Below are positions 1 to 5,731 of a stretch of 10,382 nt of DNA, in pieces. The DNA is taken from the NCBI GenBank assembly GCA_022720335.1, contig JAIHVJ010000114.1, forward strand, positions 1 through 10,382, read 5' to 3'. Each line of letters begins with the position of its first letter. The first letter of the stretch is position 1. Below the pieces are notes generated by a model. The model had not been told where the DNA came from and made no database searches. It saw nothing but the letters and a program-made list of their open reading frames with translations. Made by a program: the position numbers and the translations under genes. The DNA is from Collinsella sp. (GTDB lineage: Bacteria > Actinomycetota > Coriobacteriia > Coriobacteriales > Coriobacteriaceae).

Positions 1-323
1 TCGTTGATGGTGCCGCCCACGGCGCACAGCGAGTTATGGCAGTTGGTGAGCACGTAGGGCAGCGGGAACTGCTCCATGCCCGAGGCGCGCGCCGTCTGGA
101 TGATGCCGACAAAGGTAATATCGTGGCTCGCCATGGCATCGAAGCGAATCTTGAGCGCCTCGGGGTCGCCGGACGTATTGTGTGCCTGGAGGATCGAATA
201 CGCGATGGTTCCGCGCTTGGCATCCTCAGGCGTCTGCGTAATGCCGCGCTCAGCAGCCTCGGCCTCAGGCACAACCTCGCTACCGCCGCGCAGGTAGATG
301 CCGTCCTCGTACAGCTTAACCAT
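1..323 (-). CDS. Aconitase-family putative hydratase (YbhJ-like), N-terminal fragment
   Basis: An open frame runs leftward from ATG at 321-323 and leaves the window without a stop, giving about 107 residues. A GGGAG Shine-Dalgarno lies five bases before the ATG. The protein starts MVKLYEDGIYLRGG and contains the stretches SHDITFVGIIQTARASGM and LPYVLTNCHNSLCAVGG, which I recognise from the aconitase-superfamily proteins annotated as putative hydratases (E. coli YbhJ type). In that superfamily a [4Fe-4S] cluster supports dehydration/hydration of hydroxy acids; the cysteine in TNCHNSLC is a plausible cluster-region residue, but the remaining motifs lie outside the window. The substrate is unknown. 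A small hairpin (arms 339-344 and 350-355) sits just upstream of the ribosome binding site. The family call is from memory of conserved stretches; coding status is firm. Confidence 0.62.
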   Translation of the reverse strand, partial: MVKLYEDGIYLRGGSEVVPEAEAAERGITQTPEDAKRGTIAYSILQAHNTSGDPEALKIRFDAMASHDITFVGIIQTARASGMEQFPLPYVLTNCHNSLCAVGGTIN

Positions 324-410
324 ACTGTCTCCCACTCTGCCCGAAAGGCTCGGGCGCATAGCATACATTCGTTCAATATCGTGCCATAGAACGGTTGCGA
401 GTGGGTTACG

Positions 411-439
411 AATCTACACGTTCACTTTATCTCAGTAAA
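411..439 (-). promoter_or_regulatory. Candidate promoter of the aconitase-family gene
   Basis: On the minus strand TTTACT (434-439) and TAGATT (411-416) are separated by 17 bases, each matching the sigma-70/SigA consensus at four of six positions. The predicted transcript would start near 404 and have a leader of about 80 bases before the ATG at 323, including the hairpin at 339-355. This rests on pattern matching only. Confidence 0.35.
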
Positions 440-607
440 GCACAGGACGAGCCCAGCGTGGGGCCGGCAGATCTGGCGCAAGAGTGTCCCTTTCGACTAG
501 TCATTTAAGAACGTCCCCAATGACTACCCTACCGCATCCGGAGCAAAGCAGCGCCGCAGGTAGAGGACGGACAGCGAGCGACGTCCAGAGCGAACAAGTT
601 GGCATGA
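440..607. other. Intergenic stretch without a recognisable gene
   Basis: Between the aconitase-family gene and the hairpins behind hspR there is no frame with a ribosome binding site or coding character. The only structure I see is an inverted repeat TAGTCATT (498-505) / AATGACTA (519-526) around a 13-base loop, flanked by TGTCCC and CGTCCCC strings. It may be a degenerate intergenic repeat. Confidence 0.5.
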
Positions 608-648
608 AAAGGGCAAGGCATAGACCTTGTGGTCATGCCTTGCCCTTT
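608..648 (-). terminator. Long terminator-like hairpin downstream of hspR
   Basis: Arms AAAGGGCAAGGCAT (608-621) and ATGCCTTGCCCTTT (635-648) are perfect complements. The stem continues inward through GACC/GGTC (623-626, 631-634) with a single bulged A at 622 and a TTGT loop (627-630), so 18 base pairs in total. Read leftward the stem ends in TTTT (607-610), as expected for an intrinsic terminator of the hspR-side transcript, about 118 bases after the hspR stop. The U-tract is short and the hairpin is unusually long, so a role as bidirectional terminator or intergenic repeat is also possible. Confidence 0.6.
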
Positions 649-675
649 GAATGACAAATTGTCGCTCTGGGCGGC

Positions 676-766
676 GCGCAGCGTCAACTGGTCCGCCGTT
701 CGTCAGAACGGCGGAACCTAAGGGCGCAGCGTCGGCCCGTTACGCGGTTTGGTAAAACCGCGTAAC
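676..766 (-). repeat. Two tandem hairpin units immediately after hspR
   Basis: Read leftward, unit one is a perfect 12-bp hairpin (arms 755-766 and 739-750, four-base loop), then five bases, then GACGCTGCGC (724-733). Unit two is a perfect 10-bp hairpin (arms 706-715 and 692-701, four-base loop), then six bases, then the same GACGCTGCGC (676-685). The ten-base motifs are identical and 48 bases apart, whereas the two stems share no sequence, so what is repeated is the arrangement. The first stem starts on the last base of the hspR stop codon. Possible roles are 3'-end protection of the mRNA, weak termination, or a REP-like element. Confidence 0.55.
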
Positions 767-1182
767 TACAAATCCCCGCCGGCGCCCAGCAGCTTGCGCA
801 TGACTTGCTCGGGGTTAACTGAGCCGTCGCGCGGGGCCAGGGCGGTGATCTTCTTTTGCATCTTGTACTCGTGCAGCTCGTCCTCGAGCTGGCGTACGCG
901 GGCGCGGAGCTTCTCGTTCTCGCGTTCGCGCTCCTCGGCACGCTCCTTCATATCGAGGATGCGCACCACGCCGGCAAGGTTGATGCCCTCGTCGGTCAGC
1001 TGGTTGATGAGTTCCAGGCGCTCGATATCGGCACGCGAATACAGACGCGTGTTACCGCCCGAGCGCTGGGGGTTCACCAGTCCCTTGGACTCGTAGACGC
1101 GCAGAGTCTGCGGATGCATGCCGGTCAGCTCGGCCGCCACGCTGATCATGTACAGCGGTTTGTTCCTATTGTCCTCGGCCAT
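766..1182 (-). CDS. hspR: MerR-family heat-shock repressor HspR
   Basis: 138 residues; ATG at 1180-1182 preceded by AAGGGG about ten bases upstream. Residues 11-80 form a MerR-type winged helix: SVAAELTGMHPQTLRVYESKG is the helix-turn-helix and the following GNTRLYSRADIERL the wing and linker. Residues 80-115 are a charged coiled coil (AEERERENEKLRARVRQLEDELHEY) suited to dimerisation. HspR of actinobacteria represses the dnaK operon with DnaK as co-repressor, and its gene is normally last in dnaK-grpE-dnaJ-hspR, as here. It lies 72 bases behind dnaJ. A TATGAT hexamer in that gap (1216-1221, minus) could be part of an internal promoter, but I see no matching -35. The short GGDL end gives way directly to a hairpin. 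Confidence 0.93.
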   Translation of the reverse strand: MAEDNRNKPLYMISVAAELTGMHPQTLRVYESKGLVNPQRSGGNTRLYSRADIERLELINQLTDEGINLAGVVRILDMKERAEERERENEKLRARVRQLEDELHEYKMQKKITALAPRDGSVNPEQVMRKLLGAGGDL

Positions 1183-1254
1183 GCTACCTGACCCCTTTCC
1201 GTCTCGTTATCGTCCATCATAAGCCCGCGGGCGCGGGTGTGCGCCACGACCGCC

Positions 1255-2220
1255 CTAGTACGTCGCCTTGTAACGGTTGACCTTCTCGCGATAATCGCGT
1301 GTGTCGGCCTCGCGCAGCTTGGTCATGGCATCGCGCTCGTCATCGGACAGGTTCGTGGGGACCTGTACCTTGATTTCGACGAGCAGCGCGCCTGTGCGGC
1401 CACGGTGCTTAACGTCGGGCGCACCCATCTCCTTAAAGCGGAACTTCTTGCCCGTCTGGGTGCCAGCGGGCACCTTCAGACGAACCGTCGCGCCGCCGGG
1501 CGTGGGCACATCAACCGTGCAGCCGAGCGCCGCCTCGTAGACCGAGATCGGCACCTCCATGGTCACATCGGCACCCTTGCGCTTAAACAGCGGGTGCTCC
1601 TCCACATGCGTGGTCACGACCAGGTCGCCGCGCTCGCCGCCGGCAACGCCATACTCGCCGCGACGCTTGTAGCGTAGCTTGCCGCCGTCGACCGCGCCCG
1701 CGGGCACCGAGACCGTAATGGTCTGCTGCTCGCCTGTCGAGGGAATGCGATAGGTGACCTTGTGCGTCACACCGCGAAACGCGTCCTCGGCCGTCACATC
1801 AACAGTCAGCGACAGGTCGCCGCCCTTGCGAGCACGGCTGCGGCCCGCGCCGGCACCGGCAGCGCCCGCAGCCCCGGCAAAGCCCGAGCCCCAATCGCTG
1901 CCCCAGGCGCCGTTGCCGCTAAAGATGCTGTCGAAGATGTCGCCCCAGCCGCTGGCACCCGCGCCGGCAGCGTAGCCGCCGCCATACGCGCCGCCCGCGC
2001 CCGGCATGCCGCCAAACATGAGCATCTGGTCGTACTCTTTGCGCTTCTTCTCGTCCGAAAGCGTCTCGTAGGCCTCGCTGATCTCCTTGAACTTGGCCTC
2101 GTCGCCGCCGGCATCGGGGTGATATTTTTGCGCGAGCTTGCGAAACGCACTCTTAATCTCTTTGTCGGAGGCGCTCTTGGATACGCCCAGGATGTCATAG
2201 AAGGTTTTGCCTGCAGCCAT
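1255..2220 (-). CDS. dnaJ: J-domain co-chaperone DnaJ, zinc-finger-less (CbpA-like architecture)
   Basis: 321 residues, start ATG at 2218-2220 with AGGAGAGGAG five bases upstream. The J domain (about 6-66) carries HPD at 34-36, which stimulates the DnaK ATPase. Residues 69-130 are a glycine/alanine-rich linker with aromatic residues (GWGDIFDSIF). From about 134 onward come the two beta-sandwich substrate-binding domains (GGDLSLTVDVTAEDAFRG and LDVPTPGG-like elements) and a C-terminal dimerisation region. The CxxCxGxG zinc-finger repeats of class A DnaJ are absent; only one cysteine is present, in ALGCTVDV. This makes it a class B (CbpA/DnaJ2-type) protein although it sits at the usual dnaJ position of the operon. 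Its role is to deliver unfolded substrates to DnaK in the cytoplasm. Confidence 0.92.
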   Translation of the reverse strand: MAAGKTFYDILGVSKSASDKEIKSAFRKLAQKYHPDAGGDEAKFKEISEAYETLSDEKKRKEYDQMLMFGGMPGAGGAYGGGYAAGAGASGWGDIFDSIFSGNGAWGSDWGSGFAGAAGAAGAGAGRSRARKGGDLSLTVDVTAEDAFRGVTHKVTYRIPSTGEQQTITVSVPAGAVDGGKLRYKRRGEYGVAGGERGDLVVTTHVEEHPLFKRKGADVTMEVPISVYEAALGCTVDVPTPGGATVRLKVPAGTQTGKKFRFKEMGAPDVKHRGRTGALLVEIKVQVPTNLSDDERDAMTKLREADTRDYREKVNRYKATY

Positions 2221-2242
2221 CGTAGCTCCTCTCCTGTTTCAT

Positions 2243-2263
2243 CCGCCGCCCAGCGGGCGGCGG
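2243..2263 (-). other. GC-only hairpin in the dnaJ leader
   Basis: CCGCCGCCC (2243-2251) and GGGCGGCGG (2255-2263) form a perfect nine-pair, all-GC stem with a three-base loop. In the mRNA it lies about 12 bases upstream of the dnaJ Shine-Dalgarno, leaving that site free. It may shield the processed 5' end of a dnaJ-hspR message or affect translation; no function is demonstrable from sequence. Confidence 0.5.
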
Positions 2264-2292
2264 CTCATGCTTTCATATGGCACTAGGCCAGA

Positions 2293-2322
2293 AAGGGCCC
2301 CGGGTGTTGCCCCGGGGCCCTT
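2293..2322 (-). terminator. Intercistronic hairpin after grpE (partial terminator or processing site)
   Basis: AAGGGCCCCGGG (2293-2304) and CCCGGGGCCCTT (2311-2322) pair perfectly over 12 bases with a six-base loop, starting five bases after the grpE stop. Read leftward the stem is followed by a short CCCTTTCT run. The very stable stem with a weak U-tract fits an attenuator that lowers dnaJ-hspR expression relative to dnaK-grpE, or a stabiliser of the upstream message. Together with the hairpin at 2243-2263 it fills most of the 107-base gap. Confidence 0.55.
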
Positions 2323-2327
2323 CTCAA

Positions 2328-3170
2328 TTACTCCTCGGTGCTCTCGGCCGTATCGGCCGCAGCATCCTCGGGCGCCGCTTCGGGCTCCGGTGCGGGGCGC
2401 TTCTCGCCACCGTAGGTCACCGTCACCATCGCGGAACGCAGAATGCGGTCCGCCATGCGGTAGCCCTTCTGGTACACGTCGTTGACGGTCTCGTCGTACT
2501 GCGATGCGTCCTCGACGCGACCCACAGCCTGATGCTCGAGCGGATCGAACGCCTCGCCCTTGGGGTCGATGGGCTCAACGCCCTCGTGCGCAAACACGTC
2601 GAGCAGCTTGGCATGTACCGCATCGACGCCATCGACGAACTGCTTAAAATCGTCGGAAAGCTCCTGGCTACGGGCATGGTCAATTGCACGCTCGATATCG
2701 TCGATCACCGGCAGCAGCGCAGTGACGAGCTTCTCGGTCGCGCGCTCGCGCTCGGCGATGCGCTCGTTGGCGGTGCGGCGACGGAAGTTCTCCCAGTCGG
2801 CCTGCAGACGGGCGGTGCGCTCGGTGGCGTCCTTCGCCTTGTCCTCGGCGGCCTTCTGGGCCTCTGCCGCAGCATCGAGCTCATTGCGCACGTCGGCAAG
2901 CTCCTTCTGGGCCTGCTCGAACTTGAGCTTAAAGTCGTTGTCGGCGGCTTCCTCACCGGCGCGGATAGCGGCTTCCACCATCTCGTCCTCGGTCATCGTC
3001 GCCTCCTTGTTGGAATCCTCTACTTGGTTCTCGGCAGCCTCGGCGGCCGGGGCCTCGTTGGCCTCGGTATCGTCAACGGCCTCTACGGGAATCTTCACGT
3101 CCTTCTCCTCAGAGTCAACGGGGGCGGCACCAACGGCGGCCGCCTCCGTGCGAGCTTTACGGGCGGACAT
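2328..3170 (-). CDS. grpE: Nucleotide-exchange factor GrpE
   Basis: 280 residues from ATG at 3168-3170, two bases after the dnaK stop, so translational coupling is likely; the only SD-like string there is GAGGA within the end of dnaK. GrpE drives ADP release from DnaK. Residues about 65-150 form the long dimeric helix/coiled coil (KFEQAQKELADVRNELDAAAE), and the C-terminal beta domain carries LLPVIDDIERAI, FKQFVDGVDAVHAKLLDVF and the closing YQKGYRMADRILRSAMVTV. The protein is longer than usual for the family because of an acidic, low-complexity N-terminal tail (about 1-58) and an acidic Glu/Ala-rich C-terminal tail (about 255-280). An alternative start at Met59 with a much better ribosome binding site would give 222 residues, a more typical size. 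Confidence 0.94.
   Translation of the reverse strand: MSARKARTEAAAVGAAPVDSEEKDVKIPVEAVDDTEANEAPAAEAAENQVEDSNKEATMTEDEMVEAAIRAGEEAADNDFKLKFEQAQKELADVRNELDAAAEAQKAAEDKAKDATERTARLQADWENFRRRTANERIAERERATEKLVTALLPVIDDIERAIDHARSQELSDDFKQFVDGVDAVHAKLLDVFAHEGVEPIDPKGEAFDPLEHQAVGRVEDASQYDETVNDVYQKGYRMADRILRSAMVTVTYGGEKRPAPEPEAAPEDAAADTAESTEE
2994..3008 (-). promoter_or_regulatory. Strong internal ribosome binding site and second start codon in grpE
   Basis: In the grpE frame, AAGGAGG (3002-3008 read leftward) is followed after five bases by ATG (2994-2996, Met59). This is a better Shine-Dalgarno match and spacing than that of the annotated first ATG. It marks either the true start of GrpE or a second, shorter isoform lacking the acidic N-terminal tail. 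Confidence 0.5.
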
Positions 3171-3172
3171 GA

Positions 3173-5065
3173 TTACTTGTCCTCGTCGTCCACAACCTCG
3201 TAGTCGGCGTCGACGACGTCATCGTCGGCAGGCTGGGCGCCGGCGGCACCGTCGGTCTGCTGCTGAGCGTCGGCGTAGACAACCTGGGCCAGCTCGTAGG
3301 CCACGGACTGCAGGGACTCGCCGGCGGCCTTGATGGCCTCGACGTCAGAGCCCTCGAGCGCCTTCTTGGCGTCGGCGATAGCGGCCTCGGCCTTGGACTT
3401 CACGTCGGCGGAAACCTTGTCGCCCAGCTCGTTGAGGGTCTGCTCGGTGGAGTAGCACAGGCTGTCGGTCTGGTTGCGGACCTCGACCTCTTCCTTCTGC
3501 TTCTTGTCCTCCTCGGCATGAGCCTCGGCGTCCTTGACCATACGATCGACTTCGTCGTCGGACAGAGCGGTGGAGCCGGAAATGGTGATCTGCTGCTCCT
3601 TGCCGGTGCCCTTGTCCTTAGCGGAGACCTTGACGATGCCGTTGGCGTCGATGTCGAAAGTGACCTCGATCTGCGGCACGCCGCGGCGGGCAGCCGGGAT
3701 GCCGGTCAGCTGGAACTTACCGAGCGACTTGTTGTCGCGGGCAAGCTCGCGCTCGCCCTGGAGCACGTTGATCTCGACGCTGGTCTGGTTGTCGGCAGCG
3801 GTGGAGTAGACCTCGGTCTTGGAGGTCGGGATCGTGGTGTTGCGGTCGATCATCTTGGTCATGATGCCGCCCATGGTCTCGACGCCCAGCGACAGCGGGG
3901 TAACGTCGAGCAGCAGGATGCCCTCGACGTCGCCGGTGAGCACGCCGCCCTGGACGGCAGCACCGTCGGCAACGACCTCGTCGGGGTTCACGGACATGTT
4001 GGGCTGCTTGCCGGTCATGGTCTTGACGAGCTCCTGGACAGCGGGCATACGGGTGGAGCCGCCGACGAGGATGACCTCGGTCAGATCGGAGAGCTTAAGC
4101 TTGGCGTCGCGCAGGGCGTTGGTGACAGGCTGCTTGCAGCGCTCGAGCAGGTCGCGGGTGATCTTCTCGAACTCGGCGCGGGTCAGCGTGTAGTTGAGGT
4201 GCAGCGGGCCGGACTGGTTCATGGTGATGAACGGCAGGTTGATGGTGGTCTGCTGGGCAGCGGAGAGCTCCTTCTTGGCGTTCTCGGCGGCCTCCTTCAG
4301 ACGCTGCAGGGCCATGGGGTCCTGACGCAGGTCGACACCGTTCTCCTGCTGGAACTTATCGGCCATCCAGTCGATGACGCGCTGATCCCAGTCGTCGCCG
4401 CCCAGGTGGTTGTCGCCCGAGGTGGACAGAACCTCAAACACGCCGTCGGCGAGGTCGAGGATGGAGACGTCGAAGGTGCCGCCACCCAGGTCGAAGACCA
4501 GAATGCGCTGGTCAGTGCCCTGCTTGTCCAGGCCATAGGCCAGAGCAGCAGCGGTCGGCTCGTTGACGATACGCTTGACGTTGAGGCCGGCGATCTTACC
4601 GGCGTCTTTGGTGGCCTGACGCTGGGCGTCGTTGAAGTAGGCCGGGACGGTGATGACGGCGTCGGTGACGGTCTCGCCCAGATACTTCTCGGCGTCGGCC
4701 TTCATCTTTGCGAGCGTCATGGCGCTCACCTGCTCGGCGGTGTAATCCTTGCCCTCGATGTCGACGACGGCACGGCCACCCTGACCCTCCTTGACCTCAT
4801 ACGGCACGGTCTTGATCTCGGAGGTGCACTCGGAGTACTTGCGGCCCATGAAGCGCTTGATGGAGAACACGGTGTTCTTGGGGTTGGTGACAGCCTGGTT
4901 CTTAGCGGCCTTACCCACGACGCGGTCGCCGTCGGCACGGAAGCCCACGACGGACGGGGTGGTGCGGTCGCCCTCGGCGTTCACGATAATGGTCGGAGAA
5001 CCGCCCTCGAGAACGGCCATTGCGGAGTTAGTAGTACCAAGGTCGATACCAAGAATCTTGCCCAT
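3173..5065 (-). CDS. dnaK: Molecular chaperone DnaK (Hsp70)
   Basis: 630 residues, complete. The ATG at 5063-5065 is preceded by GAGAGAGGG about nine bases upstream. The three Hsp70 signatures are present: IDLGTTNS (7-14), VFDLGGGTFDVSIL (190-203) and VILVGGSTRMPAVQ (331-344). The hydrophobic interdomain linker is at about 383-390 (ILLLDVTP), followed by the beta-sandwich peptide-binding domain (to about 500) and an alpha-helical lid. The tail ends in the acidic DADYEVVDDEDK, typical of bacterial DnaK and important for co-chaperone function. The segment around 75-100 is short, as in DnaK of Gram-positive bacteria. It is the first gene of the operon; in actinobacteria DnaK also acts as HspR co-repressor, which would close a feedback loop here. 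Confidence 0.98.
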   Translation of the reverse strand: MGKILGIDLGTTNSAMAVLEGGSPTIIVNAEGDRTTPSVVGFRADGDRVVGKAAKNQAVTNPKNTVFSIKRFMGRKYSECTSEIKTVPYEVKEGQGGRAVVDIEGKDYTAEQVSAMTLAKMKADAEKYLGETVTDAVITVPAYFNDAQRQATKDAGKIAGLNVKRIVNEPTAAALAYGLDKQGTDQRILVFDLGGGTFDVSILDLADGVFEVLSTSGDNHLGGDDWDQRVIDWMADKFQQENGVDLRQDPMALQRLKEAAENAKKELSAAQQTTINLPFITMNQSGPLHLNYTLTRAEFEKITRDLLERCKQPVTNALRDAKLKLSDLTEVILVGGSTRMPAVQELVKTMTGKQPNMSVNPDEVVADGAAVQGGVLTGDVEGILLLDVTPLSLGVETMGGIMTKMIDRNTTIPTSKTEVYSTAADNQTSVEINVLQGERELARDNKSLGKFQLTGIPAARRGVPQIEVTFDIDANGIVKVSAKDKGTGKEQQITISGSTALSDDEVDRMVKDAEAHAEEDKKQKEEVEVRNQTDSLCYSTEQTLNELGDKVSADVKSKAEAAIADAKKALEGSDVEAIKAAGESLQSVAYELAQVVYADAQQQTDGAAGAQPADDDVVDADYEVVDDEDK

Positions 5066-5166
5066 TAGAAATTCCCTCTCTCTTGTGCGTTTGCACCGAC
5101 TCGGCGGTCTGTCGAGCGGTGTTTCGGCTTGTCTTTCAGGATGTAGTGTATCCCCTTATGGGCCGG

Positions 5167-5187
5167 AATATACAAAATCTAAGTCAA
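5167..5187 (-). promoter_or_regulatory. AT-rich promoter-like segment upstream of dnaK
   Basis: About 100 bases ahead of dnaK the composition turns AT-rich. On the minus strand there are TTGACT (5182-5187) and TATATT (5167-5172), but they are only nine bases apart and so cannot be a simple -35/-10 pair; TATATT may be a -10 with a poor -35. AAATCT and AGATTT form a loose inverted repeat across the same segment. I find neither a canonical HAIR site (CTTGAGT-N7-ACTCAAG) nor a CIRCE element between here and the start codon, though hspR is in the operon. Confidence 0.3.
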
Positions 5188-5262
5188 TTCATATAAGATT
5201 TCTTATTGCTGAGAGTTTAGGTTCGCAAATACGCAGGTAGACGCACTGTTTGAGTTCTGGGC

Positions 5263-5288
5263 AGATCTATCGAGATCTATGTAGAGAT
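5263..5288. repeat. AGATCTAT direct repeats with 10-bp period
   Basis: AGATCTAT occurs at 5263-5270 and again at 5273-5280, followed by the related AGAGAT at 5283-5288: three copies, each 10 bp from the next. One-turn periodicity puts the copies on one helix face, as for tandem protein-binding sites. They lie about 200 bases upstream of dnaK and beside the 62-bp repeats. A TTTGAGT heptamer resembling a HAIR half-site is at 5249-5255, without a matching partner. Function unknown. Confidence 0.4.
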
Positions 5289-5343
5289 GGCTGAGGTTTG
5301 AGCTTGGGGCGTGTGGAGCAGTCTGGGGCGGCCTTAGGGAGAG

Positions 5344-5530
5344 CGCATCCCGTTTTGAGCGTCGATTTCGGGATGCGGTTTCCGGTCGAGCCCTCAACCG
5401 GAAAGGGTGTCCCGGTCTGAGCGCGAATTCTGGGACACAGTTTCCGCCGGACGGTCCAACCGGAAACTGCGGCCCGTGTTTCGGCCAAATAACGGGATGT
5501 CCTTTCCGCAGGGGCGCTCAATAGCTCAAT
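5344..5530. repeat. 62-bp tandem repeat, 2.7 copies, of two alternating hairpins
   Basis: Copies begin at 5345, 5407 and 5469, an exact 62-base period; copies one and two agree at 40 of 62 positions by my hand alignment. Each copy holds hairpin A, then hairpin B. A in copy one: GCATCCCG (5345-5352) / CGGGATGC (5369-5376). A in copy two: GTGTCCC (5407-5413) / GGGACAC (5432-5438). A in copy three: GCGGCCCG (5469-5476) / CGGGATGT (5493-5500), with wobble pairs and one mismatch. B in copy one: TTTCCGG (5379-5385) / CCGGAAA (5398-5404). B in copy two: GTTTCCG (5440-5446) / CGGAAAC (5461-5467). In copy three only the left arm of B (TTTCCG, 5503-5508) remains. Stem pairs change together between copies one and two, so structure rather than sequence appears conserved. 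No coding frame is supported here. Confidence 0.7.
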
Positions 5531-5557
5531 ATTTCAAGTCACCTTTAGCTAACATTT

Positions 5558-5590
5558 GCGCAGCTCAACGGCCCCACCTGCGCGTTTTTT
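5558..5590 (+). terminator. Rightward intrinsic terminator with no upstream gene
   Basis: GCGCAG (5558-5563) pairs with CTGCGC (5578-5583) around a 14-base loop and is followed by GTTTTTT (5584-5590), a normal U-tract on the plus strand. The stem is only six base pairs. It would end transcription entering from the 62-bp repeat region, before the ferredoxin promoter. No plus-strand gene lies to its left for more than 5 kb, so it either insulates the ferredoxin gene or ends a non-coding transcript. Confidence 0.5.
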
Positions 5591-5642
5591 AGTAAACCTT
5601 GGCATACTCGGCGAACGGTATGAAGATGCCGGTCAGAGGGTA

Positions 5643-5670
5643 TTGCAAACGGTCGCTCCCGTGGTATGTT
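5643..5670 (+). promoter_or_regulatory. Candidate promoter of the ferredoxin gene
   Basis: TTGCAA (5643-5648) and TATGTT (5665-5670) are separated by 16 bases, each matching the sigma-70/SigA consensus at four of six positions. Transcription would start near 5677, giving a leader of about 55 bases before the ATG at 5732. It lies downstream of the terminator at 5558-5590, consistent with an independent ferredoxin transcription unit. Confidence 0.45.
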
Positions 5671-5731
5671 TTTGCCCGAATCAAACCGGCGCGCATCGCC
5701 TGTAGCGTCGGTCAACAGAGAGGAAACTACC

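Noticed and set aside
36..389. Plus-strand frames of 117 and 73 codons at the left edge
   Set aside because: The minus-strand frame here has a good ribosome site and aconitase-family sequence, so the plus-strand frames are its shadows.
1237..3333. Several plus-strand frames opposite hspR, dnaJ and grpE
   Set aside because: They are shadows of the GC-rich coding strand: Arg/Ser/Ala-rich or Leu/Gly/Val-rich products with no start signals, overlapping clearly recognised genes.
3518..5068. A 516-codon open frame on the plus strand opposite dnaK
   Set aside because: It is the mirror of dnaK's strong codon bias. Its product is low-complexity Leu/Gly/Val/Asp-rich sequence without family motifs, and there is no ribosome binding site. 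Long antisense frames over dnaK are a known artefact.
5344..5530. CRISPR array
   Set aside because: There are only 2.7 units. The units diverge throughout and have no constant repeat alternating with unrelated spacers, and there are no cas genes.
5666..5731. A longer ferredoxin starting at ATG 5666
   Set aside because: It has no ribosome binding site, overlaps the predicted -10 region, and adds 22 residues not expected in this ferredoxin family; ATG 5732 has AGAGAGGAAA upstream.
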